From Mucilaginibacter gossypii (GTDB lineage Bacteria > Bacteroidota > Bacteroidia > Sphingobacteriales > Sphingobacteriaceae): a DNA stretch of 64,000 nt. The DNA is taken from assembly GCF_900100945.1 (NCBI RefSeq), contig NZ_FNCG01000020.1, positions 51,924 to 115,923 on the forward strand. Direction: 5' to 3'. Each line of letters opens with the position of its first letter. Positions within the stretch are counted from its first letter, which is position 1. Positions 34,156-41,999 of this stretch are shown here, one piece after another. A model generated the notes under the pieces. It did not search any database, was not told the DNA's origin, and saw only the letters and a program-made list of their open reading frames with translations. A program made the translations under genes and the position numbers.

Positions 34156-34273
34156 ATGGGTAGCCCGTCGAAGTATGGCGGGCAGGCCTCTGCGCACGAG
34201 TCTTCGACAGGTTCAGACTGACAGGTGCTCTTTGTCATCTAACCTTCAGAGGCCCCGGATTTAAATCACTCAG
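34156..34273 (-). repeat. dispersed repeat, copy B (inverted)
   Basis: The reverse complement runs CTGAGTGATTTAAATCCGG ... CAGTCTGAACCTGTCGAAGA ... CGACGGGCTACCCAT, aligning along its full length with copy A at 20716-20832 (118 against 117 bp). The outer 41 bp form an inverted pair with 33740-33781. Confidence 0.75.
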
Positions 34274-34331
34274 CAAAGCCGGGCACAATTTGATCGGGTT
34301 ATACAAACCATTGCAGAATAAAATTCGTGCT

Positions 34332-34892
34332 TTATATATCTTCCAGGTTTGTGCGTTTACTACCCTGAAGGGCTTTAAAGGCAGATGGTGTCATCCCGGT
34401 TATCTGTTTAAACTGGCTGGATAGGTAGGCAACGCTGCTATAGCTTAATTGAAATGCGATTTCGGAAAGACTAAGTTCATTATAAACCAGGAGCTCCTTC
34501 ACTTTTTCAATACGCTGGGCTATGTAGTATTTTTCGATGGTTGTACCTTCTACAGCCGAAAAAAGGTTGCTCAGGTACCCATAATCATAATTAAGTTTTG
34601 AAGTAAGCAACGCCGAAAGCTTCAAGGGCGATTGTGTTTCGGCGTAGTGCACATGCTCAATGATGAGGGTTTTGATCTGTTCAATAATACGGCTCTTTTG
34701 ATCATCGATGAGTTCAAACCCAAGTGCATTTAACGATGTCTCCAATTGTTTGAGCTGAGCCGGGTTAGGGCCTTCTTTAATCTCTACCTCACCAAGATCA
34801 ACAGAAACAGGCTGCAGCCCGGCTTTTTCCAGCTCGGTTTTCACCATTATTTTGCAGCGGCTGCAAACCATGTTTTTTATATACAGCTTCAT
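34332..34892 (-). CDS. AraC-type regulator with N-terminal HMA-like domain
   Basis: A 186-residue regulator. Residues 1-65 have the ferredoxin-like HMA fold with a MVCSRC motif instead of the usual MTCxxC, keeping two cysteines for soft-metal binding. Residues of about 85-180 are an AraC HTH (ALLTSKLNYDYGYLSNLFS, LSLSEIAFQLSYSSVAYLSS, GMTPSAFKA). Fusion of a metal-binding domain to an AraC domain beside an HMA membrane protein suggests direct metal sensing. TAGTTTTG (minus) lies only 5 bp before the ATG, so the transcript may be nearly leaderless. Confidence 0.82.
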   Translation of the reverse strand: MKLYIKNMVCSRCKIMVKTELEKAGLQPVSVDLGEVEIKEGPNPAQLKQLETSLNALGFELIDDQKSRIIEQIKTLIIEHVHYAETQSPLKLSALLTSKLNYDYGYLSNLFSAVEGTTIEKYYIAQRIEKVKELLVYNELSLSEIAFQLSYSSVAYLSSQFKQITGMTPSAFKALQGSKRTNLEDI

Positions 34893-34905
34893 GGCTGCAA
34901 AACTA

Positions 34906-35976
34906 CTATTTTACTGCTTCATCCACCAGTTGTTTCAGTTCGCGATAACGCTGTTGCCTGCCATCGCTTTTAATATAAAAAGTCATCATAAAGGCGGCGT
35001 ACTTTTTATCCTTGTCTATCCACGGAAAGCTCCCGAACAACCCCGGACTGCTTACGGTATGGGCATCAAACACCCACTCGCCGTAACCGTAACCTAAACC
35101 TCCGGCCTCGGCAGGTGAATAGGCGATCTTAACGTCGGCGGTAATCCTGTTTTCCTGCATCCGGGCTATACTATTTTCGCTCAGGACACGCTTTCCGTTA
35201 AAAACGCCCCGGTTCATGATCATGGTTAAAAAGCTCAGGTAATCCTCGGTAGTACTGTAGGCCCCGCCCGCGGGCAGGGCTACTTTGGCATTTCCAAAAT
35301 CAGTATGCTGCATATTAAGCGGCCTGGCAATACGTTCGGCAAATAAGGTTTCAAAATTTTTGCCGCTGATTTTTTCGATGATAGCCCCGGCAATTTGCAA
35401 GCCGGCATTGCTGTAGTGAAAAACCTTGCCGGGTGTACCTTCCATCGGTAAGGCTGCTATATCGGCTATTGCATCATCCATCGAGTTGTCCTGGCGCATA
35501 TCTTCTAAACTTTCTTTTAATGGCGGCGTCTTGATCCCGGTTTGGTGCGACAGGCATTGACCAATGGTGATGCCCCCCTTGCCATGTTGCGATAGTACAG
35601 GCAAGTATTTGCCGGCTGTATCGGTCAATTTTAGCTTTCCCTCATCAACAAAGGTCATCACTAAAGCGGCACTAAGCCATTTGCTGCAGCTGGCAATAGC
35701 CACCTTTGAGGTAGACGTATAATCATCCAGATCAGCCTTTTTGCCTTGTTTGCGGGCTATCATGCGGCCAACAAATTTTTGCCTCATGTTCATATCATTA
35801 ACTGCGTGATTGTAAACCACCCTGCCATCTTTATAAACAACAAGCACCACCCGGCCACCCATTTCGGATGCGTGGTCATTTAGCCAGTTATCAACTTTGG
35901 TAAAATTGTATTGAGCACTGGCCGGGATAGCGCAAAGGCTGATAAGCGTTAGAAGTAGGAAAAGTCTCGTTTTCAT
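34906..35976 (-). CDS. serine hydrolase, beta-lactamase class C/penicillin-binding fold
   Basis: A 356-residue exported protein with signal peptide ending IPASAQ. It has the SxxK motif in ASCSKWLSAAL, the YxN motif in HYSNAGLQIAG and an SSPGLFG turn in place of KTG, so it belongs to the beta-lactamase/DD-peptidase/esterase superfamily. The substrate cannot be told; most such Bacteroidota proteins are esterases or peptidases, not resistance enzymes. Confidence 0.88.
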   Translation of the reverse strand: MKTRLFLLLTLISLCAIPASAQYNFTKVDNWLNDHASEMGGRVVLVVYKDGRVVYNHAVNDMNMRQKFVGRMIARKQGKKADLDDYTSTSKVAIASCSKWLSAALVMTFVDEGKLKLTDTAGKYLPVLSQHGKGGITIGQCLSHQTGIKTPPLKESLEDMRQDNSMDDAIADIAALPMEGTPGKVFHYSNAGLQIAGAIIEKISGKNFETLFAERIARPLNMQHTDFGNAKVALPAGGAYSTTEDYLSFLTMIMNRGVFNGKRVLSENSIARMQENRITADVKIAYSPAEAGGLGYGYGEWVFDAHTVSSPGLFGSFPWIDKDKKYAAFMMTFYIKSDGRQQRYRELKQLVDEAVK

Positions 35977-36031
35977 TTTTGGATGATTTTTAAGGTGCGT
36001 TAGGAAAAAATTGCGTCCTGCCTTTTAAACC

Positions 36032-36418
36032 TTACTGTTTTGCCTCTTTTTTCTCCTTCATCTTATCCCGCATCTCTGCTTCAAAGTCCTGGTACTGTTT
36101 AAACTGGTCAGCGGTGAACACGCCTTTCAGTTCGGTATCCTTTTCCTTTAACAATGCTTTCGCCTGCTTAAATTTAGAGAACCGCCCGGCATCGCTTTTA
36201 ATGATCGGATCCATTTTTTGTGCGTATTTTAAATTGATGGCCTGCACTTTGGAGGTTTGATCGGGACTAAGCTCGAGCTTAGTCGTCATCATCTCGGTTT
36301 GAAATTGTGCACGCTGTTCGGGTGTTTTATTTTTCAGATCGGCACCGGTTTGCGCAAAGACAGATCCAATAAAAAGTGTGAAGGTTAAAACCGTTATTAA
36401 ACTGAAGAGCTTTTTCAT
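36032..36418 (-). CDS. small exported helical protein, Spy/CpxP-like
   Basis: From ATG 36418, 128 residues with signal peptide MKKLFSLITVLTFTLFIGSV then FAQ. The mature part is helical and highly charged, with a LELSPDQTSKVQAINLKYA segment similar to LTxxQ-type Spy/CpxP periplasmic proteins. An in-frame ATG at 36430 overlaps the preceding gene but hides the signal. Possibly a periplasmic chaperone or stress protein. Confidence 0.68.
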   Translation of the reverse strand: MKKLFSLITVLTFTLFIGSVFAQTGADLKNKTPEQRAQFQTEMMTTKLELSPDQTSKVQAINLKYAQKMDPIIKSDAGRFSKFKQAKALLKEKDTELKGVFTADQFKQYQDFEAEMRDKMKEKKEAKQ

Positions 36419-36423
36419 ATTGT

Positions 36424-37158
36424 TTACCATTGAATGTTGTAGGATGCACCGCTGTTTAATAACAGTGTTGCTTTGTTATTGCCATTAAACGTAATAGTAC
36501 CATTAAAGTTAAAGCTTTTGCCTGATGATGAAGCGCCGCTAATGGTAACCGTTGCTGTTCCGGATAAAATTTTGAGACTGGTTTTATCAACCGTGATATC
36601 TGACGATTTAATAATTAATTTGCTGCTGAAAGAATAATTGCGGCCGATCTTCGATACCTGGCTGCCATCACGGGTATAGGTAGTATTAAGCACGTAAGCA
36701 GGTGCCGTTGGGGCCAGTCCTGTTAATACAAAACCTCCGGAACAGCTATCCTCTGATGACATACGTGGCCCGTCATATTTGCTGCTGCCGGTAAAGTTGA
36801 AGGTAAGATCGTTAGGAACAACGCCCGAACAGTTGAGCAGGTAATTCCAGCTCAACGTATAATTATATGATGGGCTTACTCCTGTTGCACTTGATTTGGT
36901 AATAGATGAGTCTTTTGCAATGCCGCAGCTTAGCTTTACGGTTTTATAAACGGTTACTGAGCTGTTTACCTGTACCGCAAAGCCACCGCTTGATGGCACA
37001 ATGGCATTTGTAGTCAGCTCGGCTGCATCGGCCTCGGTGACCGTTGTATTTTCTGTGGTTGATGCGTTATCCTTTTTACATGATGATATGATCACGGCCA
37101 GGCCGGCAGTTACTGCCAGGCTAAATAATATTTTTCTTGCTTTTAAAGAGGTTTTCAT
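36424..37158 (-). CDS. hypothetical lipoprotein
   Basis: 244 residues with signal and lipobox VIISSCKKD near residue 27. The mature protein is Ser/Thr/Gly-rich with many beta strands and is probably surface-exposed. No family is recognised. The next gene follows directly and may be cotranscribed. Confidence 0.65.
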   Translation of the reverse strand: MKTSLKARKILFSLAVTAGLAVIISSCKKDNASTTENTTVTEADAAELTTNAIVPSSGGFAVQVNSSVTVYKTVKLSCGIAKDSSITKSSATGVSPSYNYTLSWNYLLNCSGVVPNDLTFNFTGSSKYDGPRMSSEDSCSGGFVLTGLAPTAPAYVLNTTYTRDGSQVSKIGRNYSFSSKLIIKSSDITVDKTSLKILSGTATVTISGASSSGKSFNFNGTITFNGNNKATLLLNSGASYNIQW

Positions 37159-37202
37159 AACGTTGTTTTTTTGTATGGTTTATGATTTGATTTTATACTG
37201 AT

Positions 37203-37403
37203 TTAATGGTGTACCACCACCACCCGGCGGCGGGTTACAACAACCGGGCGGGCAACAACAACACGCCTTACGGGTCTAACAATAACTGTATGTGCCGGTG
37301 TTACCACCACCCGGCGTACCGGGCGCATTACAATTACCGTTTGAGCATTTGCATTGGTGATGCCTGCGACAGCGAGGCAAAGGATTAAAATGATCTTTTT
37401 CAT
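37203..37403 (-). CDS. short exported Val/Arg repeat peptide
   Basis: 66 residues: signal peptide MKKIILILCLAVAGITNANA, then a mature peptide of about 45 residues made almost entirely of Val, Arg, Pro and His, with RPVRRVVV occurring twice, one RRRVVVVHH end and TVIV segments. It is strongly basic with an alternating hydrophobic pattern. Function unknown; membrane association or a structural role are only guesses. Confidence 0.6.
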   Translation of the reverse strand: MKKIILILCLAVAGITNANAQTVIVMRPVRRVVVTPAHTVIVRPVRRVVVARPVVVTRRRVVVVHH

Positions 37404-37462
37404 GATTTCAATGATTTAAATTTGATTTTTACAGGTATGACTATTGGGTCGGTAACGGGTTT

Positions 37463-38278
37463 TTACTTTTGGGGTGAAGCTTCCAAAGGCAGCGTTGAAC
37501 TTTCTTTTACCGCGGATGAACTTGCTGGTTTAAACCAAATGACAAAACCCTGCAAAACCAGTTTAAATGGGTTATAGCTCAAAAAACCGGTCGTTAAGCC
37601 GTACTTTACAGGTTCGGTTTCGGGTTGATAAGTGTTAAACAACCTGTCCCAGATGATAAATACTCCCCCAAAGTTTTTATCGATATAGATTGGATTACTC
37701 CCATGATGTACCCGGTGCGATGAAGGCGTATCCATTACCCGCTCAATAATGCCGAGCGTGCCTACAGCTTCGGTATGTAAAAAGAACTGATAGGCCAGGT
37801 TCAGCACGTAGGAGATCACGATGAAATCGGTAGGTAAGCCCAGCAATGCAGCAGGTATGAAAAACAGCGGACTGATAATTGCCGAAAACCAGTTGAGCCG
37901 GTAAGCTGCCGTTAAGTTCATGTGCATAGCCGAGTGGTGTATAAGATGAAATGCCCAAAGCGGTTTCCAAACATGCGAGATGCGGTGGAACCAATAATAA
38001 ATAAAGTCGACTGTGATGAAGGTTAATGAAAATATCCAAACGTTATGCGGCATTTTTAGAGGTGAAAGGCCGGCGAAAAACCCTAATACAGCTAACTGGT
38101 AACCGGCAAAAAGATATTTGGAAAACTGGAAGCCGGCAAATACAGCCAGGTTGGCAAACGTTTCTTTAACCTCGTAAGCGCCCCGGTCTTTTTTCCAGCT
38201 CCAGATAATTTCGATTGTAACCAGTATCAACAGAAACAGCAGGATGTAAATTCGGTATGGGCCAATTTGATGTTTCAT
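37463..38278 (-). CDS. sterol desaturase/fatty acid hydroxylase family protein
   Basis: A 271-residue membrane di-iron enzyme. The histidine clusters are WFHRISHVW, HLIHHSAMH and HRVHHGSNP, the three-box pattern of the family, placed between four hydrophobic helices. It probably hydroxylates or desaturates a lipid; the substrate is unknown. The sensor pair downstream in the sequence reads in the same direction but is separated by 160 bp. Confidence 0.88.
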   Translation of the reverse strand: MKHQIGPYRIYILLFLLILVTIEIIWSWKKDRGAYEVKETFANLAVFAGFQFSKYLFAGYQLAVLGFFAGLSPLKMPHNVWIFSLTFITVDFIYYWFHRISHVWKPLWAFHLIHHSAMHMNLTAAYRLNWFSAIISPLFFIPAALLGLPTDFIVISYVLNLAYQFFLHTEAVGTLGIIERVMDTPSSHRVHHGSNPIYIDKNFGGVFIIWDRLFNTYQPETEPVKYGLTTGFLSYNPFKLVLQGFVIWFKPASSSAVKESSTLPLEASPQK

Positions 38279-38441
38279 TTTTTAATGTTTTAAAGTTTGT
38301 GTGAGACACGTAAACAGTGACTTGACTATTTTGATATCCGCCGACACATATCTACCCGCGTCGGCATTACAAAAGTGGAAGGAAAAATGGGGGAGGGCAG
38401 GGCAAATCCAGGTGAAGCTGCAAAAGCAGGGGGCGAAGTGC

Positions 38442-39221
38442 TTAGCGGTTCATCCAGCTTTTAAATTCGGGAACGCGGGCCTTGCTGATAAGTATGCTTT
38501 CGGCCGGTTCCGGCTTTACTTTGATAGATAATCGGCCGTTGAAATAGAAATCTACCTCGGTTATAGCATCGCGATTAAGAATAAATTGGCGGTTGGCGCG
38601 GAAAAACTGCTGCGGATCAAGCTGCAGTTCCAACTGTTCCATGGTGAACTCCATAATGTATTGACGGGCATCTGAAGTATGCGCATAAACAATTTCGTTA
38701 GTGGTATAAAACCAGGCTATTTTAATAGCTTCAACCGGGATCAGTTTTTCACGAAAATGGATGAGGAACGATTTTTTGTAGGAACGAGTAAGAAGGCTAA
38801 TCTGCTGAAGCATTGCTTCAACTGCCAAAGCAGGAGCTTCATCCCGGTTCGATGCAAAGAAATCATTATGTTTTTGCAATGCGCGGGCTATTTCCTGCTC
38901 ATCAAATGGCTTTAGGATATAATCGATGCCGTTGTTTTTAAAAGCAGGAAGCGCATAGTCATTATAAGCAGTAACAAAAATTACAGGTTTGGTAATAGCC
39001 ACCTGCTTAAAAATATCGAAAGATATGCCGTCGGCCAGGCGGATATCCATAAATATGAGGTCATAACTATTTGCCTGATCACTGAACCAGGTCACACTTT
39101 CTGCTACTGATGGGAGCGTGGCAGCTATAGCTATTTTATCATCTATTGCAGTTAATAAACGGGCGAGGTTGCGGGCTGTTGCCGCTTCATCTTCAACTAT
39201 AACTACACGTAGGGGTCTCAT
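38442..39221 (-). CDS. LytTR family response regulator
   Basis: 259 residues: a receiver at 1-125 with phosphoacceptor in IFMDIRLADG and VTAYNDYALPAFKNNGIDYILKP, and a C-terminal LytTR DNA-binding domain (about 150-255, FFRANRQFILNRDAI). Its start overlaps the kinase gene by 4 bp. Together they form a LytS/LytR-type two-component system; the target genes are unknown. Confidence 0.92.
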   Translation of the reverse strand: MRPLRVVIVEDEAATARNLARLLTAIDDKIAIAATLPSVAESVTWFSDQANSYDLIFMDIRLADGISFDIFKQVAITKPVIFVTAYNDYALPAFKNNGIDYILKPFDEQEIARALQKHNDFFASNRDEAPALAVEAMLQQISLLTRSYKKSFLIHFREKLIPVEAIKIAWFYTTNEIVYAHTSDARQYIMEFTMEQLELQLDPQQFFRANRQFILNRDAITEVDFYFNGRLSIKVKPEPAESILISKARVPEFKSWMNR

Positions 39222-40240
39222 ACTTTCAAGGGCAATTTAACAATAAACCGGCCGGCCGTTTTTATGATCTCTATCTCCCGGCCTGTCATGATCCTGAAAC
39301 GTTCGTTCAGGTTGGCCAGCCCTATGCCGTTACTGTTTTCGGGCGAGGAGACCTCTTGTAAATTATTACTGATAACGAGCAGATCACCCTCCATATAAAT
39401 GCTAACTGTTAGTGGTTTTGTAATGGTTGCCGCATTATGTTTTACGGCGTTTTCAAGCAGGGGTTGCAAGGAGAGGTGAGGGAGTTCATTATTGAGCCGG
39501 GCGCTATCAACATTGATATCAAGCTTAAAGGCATCTTCCAAACGCAGGGTTATAAGCTGTGCAAATGAGCGGAGCATTGTCAACTCATCCTGCAGCGTTA
39601 CGAGGTTTGTTTTTCCCTTAATAAGCGCATAACGAAAAACGGCGGATAATTCTTTTACATATTGCTGTGCTAATGCCGGGTTTTCGCCAATTACTCCCGA
39701 TAAGCTACTTAATGAATTGAACAGGAAATGCGGGTTCATTTGTTCTTTAAGCAGTTCAAGTTCGGCCTGCATCCGCGCGTTTTTTAATAGTTGGTTTTCT
39801 GTTTCCCTCATCCTTGCTTCGCGCAGCAATAAAATTATTTTTATAACGATGCTAATCAGTATGATGCTTAGGGCAAAGCGGGTAAAATACCCAAGTGCAA
39901 GGCCGCCCGGAACACTTTGATAAACAAATAAAACGCGTTGTAAAATGACCCCGACGACAATGGATGGCACCGCAATAATAATATTGGCCAGCACATACAT
40001 CACATGCTTTTTTTGATTGCGGAATACAGAAAGCGTACCACCTTCCTTTAAATTCAAATAAAACATCAAAAAACAGAAAACGATGTTATACAGAAGCTGG
40101 AAGCTCCATTCGCCCAGGTTGAAATGCCAGTAGCGGGCTATGATGCCGTTTTCGCGCAGGGCCAGCAGTTTGCCCGAATTCATCATGAGTCCGACGAGCA
40201 GCGAGCTATACAAACAAATGCGTTTTTCGGTTTTATCCAT
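39218..40240 (-). CDS. LytS-type sensor histidine kinase
   Basis: 340 residues with four or so N-terminal hydrophobic helices (10-145), then a His_kinase domain with phosphorylatable His in EQMNPHFLFNSLSSLSG and an ATPase domain with LQPLLENAVKHN and SNGIGLANLNERF. There is no extracellular sensor domain, so the membrane part probably senses. It is the partner of the LytTR regulator. Confidence 0.9.
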   Translation of the reverse strand: MDKTEKRICLYSSLLVGLMMNSGKLLALRENGIIARYWHFNLGEWSFQLLYNIVFCFLMFYLNLKEGGTLSVFRNQKKHVMYVLANIIIAVPSIVVGVILQRVLFVYQSVPGGLALGYFTRFALSIILISIVIKIILLLREARMRETENQLLKNARMQAELELLKEQMNPHFLFNSLSSLSGVIGENPALAQQYVKELSAVFRYALIKGKTNLVTLQDELTMLRSFAQLITLRLEDAFKLDINVDSARLNNELPHLSLQPLLENAVKHNAATITKPLTVSIYMEGDLLVISNNLQEVSSPENSNGIGLANLNERFRIMTGREIEIIKTAGRFIVKLPLKV

Positions 40241-40437
40241 CAGGTAAAGCTAATTTAATATTTATTGGTGATACTCATATAGCAGGGCGAAGCTGAAATA
40301 TCAGGAGGTGAAGCATCAAAATGACATGTTTTGTAGTCTCAACTTCCTTTTTTCCTTATTTAACGATTATTTGCACTCGCCCAACTAATTGTTACATTTA
40401 TTATAAAGGATTGTCGTTTTCTTTGCATTGCAAACGA

Positions 40438-41406
40438 ATGGCTATGAAAACCAACAGAAAACCCTTGTATCGACGAAAAGCGTTCCTTATCATCCTGATT
40501 TTATTTGCAGGCTTTTTGTGCATCCAGTTTATGCGCCCGGATGTTCCTAACCCGCCGGTAACGGGCGACCTGGAAGCCCCGGCAGATGTTAAGGCTGTTA
40601 TTCAACGTGCCTGTTATGATTGCCATTCAAACAATACCAATTTACGCTGGTACGATAAAATAGTTCCTATTTACTGGGGGGTGGCATCCCATATCAAACA
40701 GGGCAGGGCCGACCTTAATTTTTCCGAATGGAATAGGCTCGCGCCGGCCGATCAGAAAGGCAAACTCTGGGAGTCGGTAAATCAGATAATAGCCGGAGCA
40801 ATGCCTTTGCCGGGTTATACCGCTGTTCATACCGGCGCAAAAGTATCTGCAGCCGATCTTGCTGTTTTGAAGAACTATCTTGCTTCAATGGTGCACAGCA
40901 AGCCTGCCGATACGGCGGTTATCAATGCCGCCGACAGGCAATATCAGCATTGGCAAAAAAACAAAACAGCAATAAGCAAATTGCCAACAGCAGCCAACGG
41001 CATCTCTTATATCCCCGATTATAAAAACTGGCAGCCTATCAGTACAACTGAACGATTTGATAATAATACCCTGCGTGTAATCTTCGGTAATGATATTGCC
41101 GTGAAAGCAATCAAAGAAAACAAGATCCACCCCTGGCCAAACGGCGCCATATTTGCCAAAGTGGCCTGGGCACAACTACAGGATAAAGACGGGACCACCC
41201 ATACCGGCGAGTTTAAGCAGGTGGAGTACATGATAAAAGACGATAAAAAATATGCATCTACCTTTGGCTGGGGATGGGCGAGGTTTAAGACCCCGAAAAT
41301 GGTGCCGTACGGCGGTGCAAATGTCATGTTTACCACAGAATGTACGAATTGCCACAAACCGATGGCTGCCGAAGATTTTGTATTTACCCAACCAATTAAA
41401 CACTAA
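40438..41406 (+). CDS. haem-binding cytochrome P460-like protein
   Basis: From ATG 40438 the product has 322 residues (the ATG at 40444 is equally possible; an open frame reaches back to 40321 but its first 39 residues look non-coding). One hydrophobic signal or anchor is followed by a haem-binding domain with CYDCHSN and a C-terminal cytochrome P460-like domain ending in CTNCHKPMAAEDF. Two CxxCH sites imply c-type haem attachment in the periplasm. The lipoprotein gene 4 bp downstream is likely cotranscribed. Confidence 0.85.
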   Translation: MAMKTNRKPLYRRKAFLIILILFAGFLCIQFMRPDVPNPPVTGDLEAPADVKAVIQRACYDCHSNNTNLRWYDKIVPIYWGVASHIKQGRADLNFSEWNRLAPADQKGKLWESVNQIIAGAMPLPGYTAVHTGAKVSAADLAVLKNYLASMVHSKPADTAVINAADRQYQHWQKNKTAISKLPTAANGISYIPDYKNWQPISTTERFDNNTLRVIFGNDIAVKAIKENKIHPWPNGAIFAKVAWAQLQDKDGTTHTGEFKQVEYMIKDDKKYASTFGWGWARFKTPKMVPYGGANVMFTTECTNCHKPMAAEDFVFTQPIKH

Positions 41407-41410
41407 CCCC

Positions 41411-41887
41411 ATGAAAGCATTATATAGTTTATTTGCTGTATGCAGCTTAATGTTTGCGGCCTGCTCCGATAACAAACCGGTTGAATTATACAATACCAAA
41501 GCCGCGCTGCCATCATCCCCGAAATATAACCTCGATGGTTTGAAGGTAATCACTTCATTTGTTAATAAGACCAAAGGAACAGCCTCAACACTTTACGGGA
41601 ATGACCAGGCTTTGAAATCGGCAATTGATGGAAACAAAACAGTTGGAACTAACGAAGTATTTACATTAGTAACCTGGAAGCAACAGGATGACGATCATTG
41701 GTTTGGCGCGAAGATCCCTTCGGATATTGAATCGGTGGAAGTGATTAAAACTACATCGTCTGGTAATAGCGTCGCTGTTAATTATCAACAACTTAATGGC
41801 AAGTCTCTCGACTTAAAAGCAGATACTTCGGGCCAGTCTGAAAGGATTAAATATATTCTTGGGCAAAAGCCTTCTGTTTTGCCGTAG
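41411..41887 (+). CDS. small lipoprotein, P460-associated
   Basis: 158 residues with signal MKALYSLFAVCSLMFAACS (lipobox FAAC). The mature part (DGLKVITSFVNKTKGTAST, WFGAKIPSDIESVEVI) resembles a cytochrome P460-fold domain lacking CxxCH, so it may be a non-haem partner of the upstream protein. The start is set by the 4-bp spacing from the preceding stop. Confidence 0.7.
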   Translation: MKALYSLFAVCSLMFAACSDNKPVELYNTKAALPSSPKYNLDGLKVITSFVNKTKGTASTLYGNDQALKSAIDGNKTVGTNEVFTLVTWKQQDDDHWFGAKIPSDIESVEVIKTTSSGNSVAVNYQQLNGKSLDLKADTSGQSERIKYILGQKPSVLP

Positions 41888-41914
41888 TAATTCAGGATAC
41901 ATGAGTAAAGTGAA

Positions 41915-41950
41915 AAAAGGGGGCTGTGAAATAATTCACCAGCCCCTTTT
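41915..41950. terminator. bidirectional terminator
   Basis: AAAAGGGGGCTG and CAGCCCCTTTT form a stem with one bulged G, between convergent genes. The minus strand gives a clear T run after the stem. Confidence 0.7.
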
Positions 41951-41999
41951 ATATAGAGCAAGCTCCGGGCCCTTGGCTTTTCGCCTTATGCTTTTAGCT

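Larger units (their letters stand above)
33605..34331. other. composite repeat-rich intergenic region
   Basis: 727 bp without a credible gene. It is framed by inverted 40-bp arms (33740-33781 and 34233-34273) and contains a hairpin TTACTTTTG-TCGCCA-CAAAAGTAA at 33890-33913. The GC-rich centre has open frames on both strands without protein-like features. It looks like a non-autonomous mobile element or nested repeats. Confidence 0.6.
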
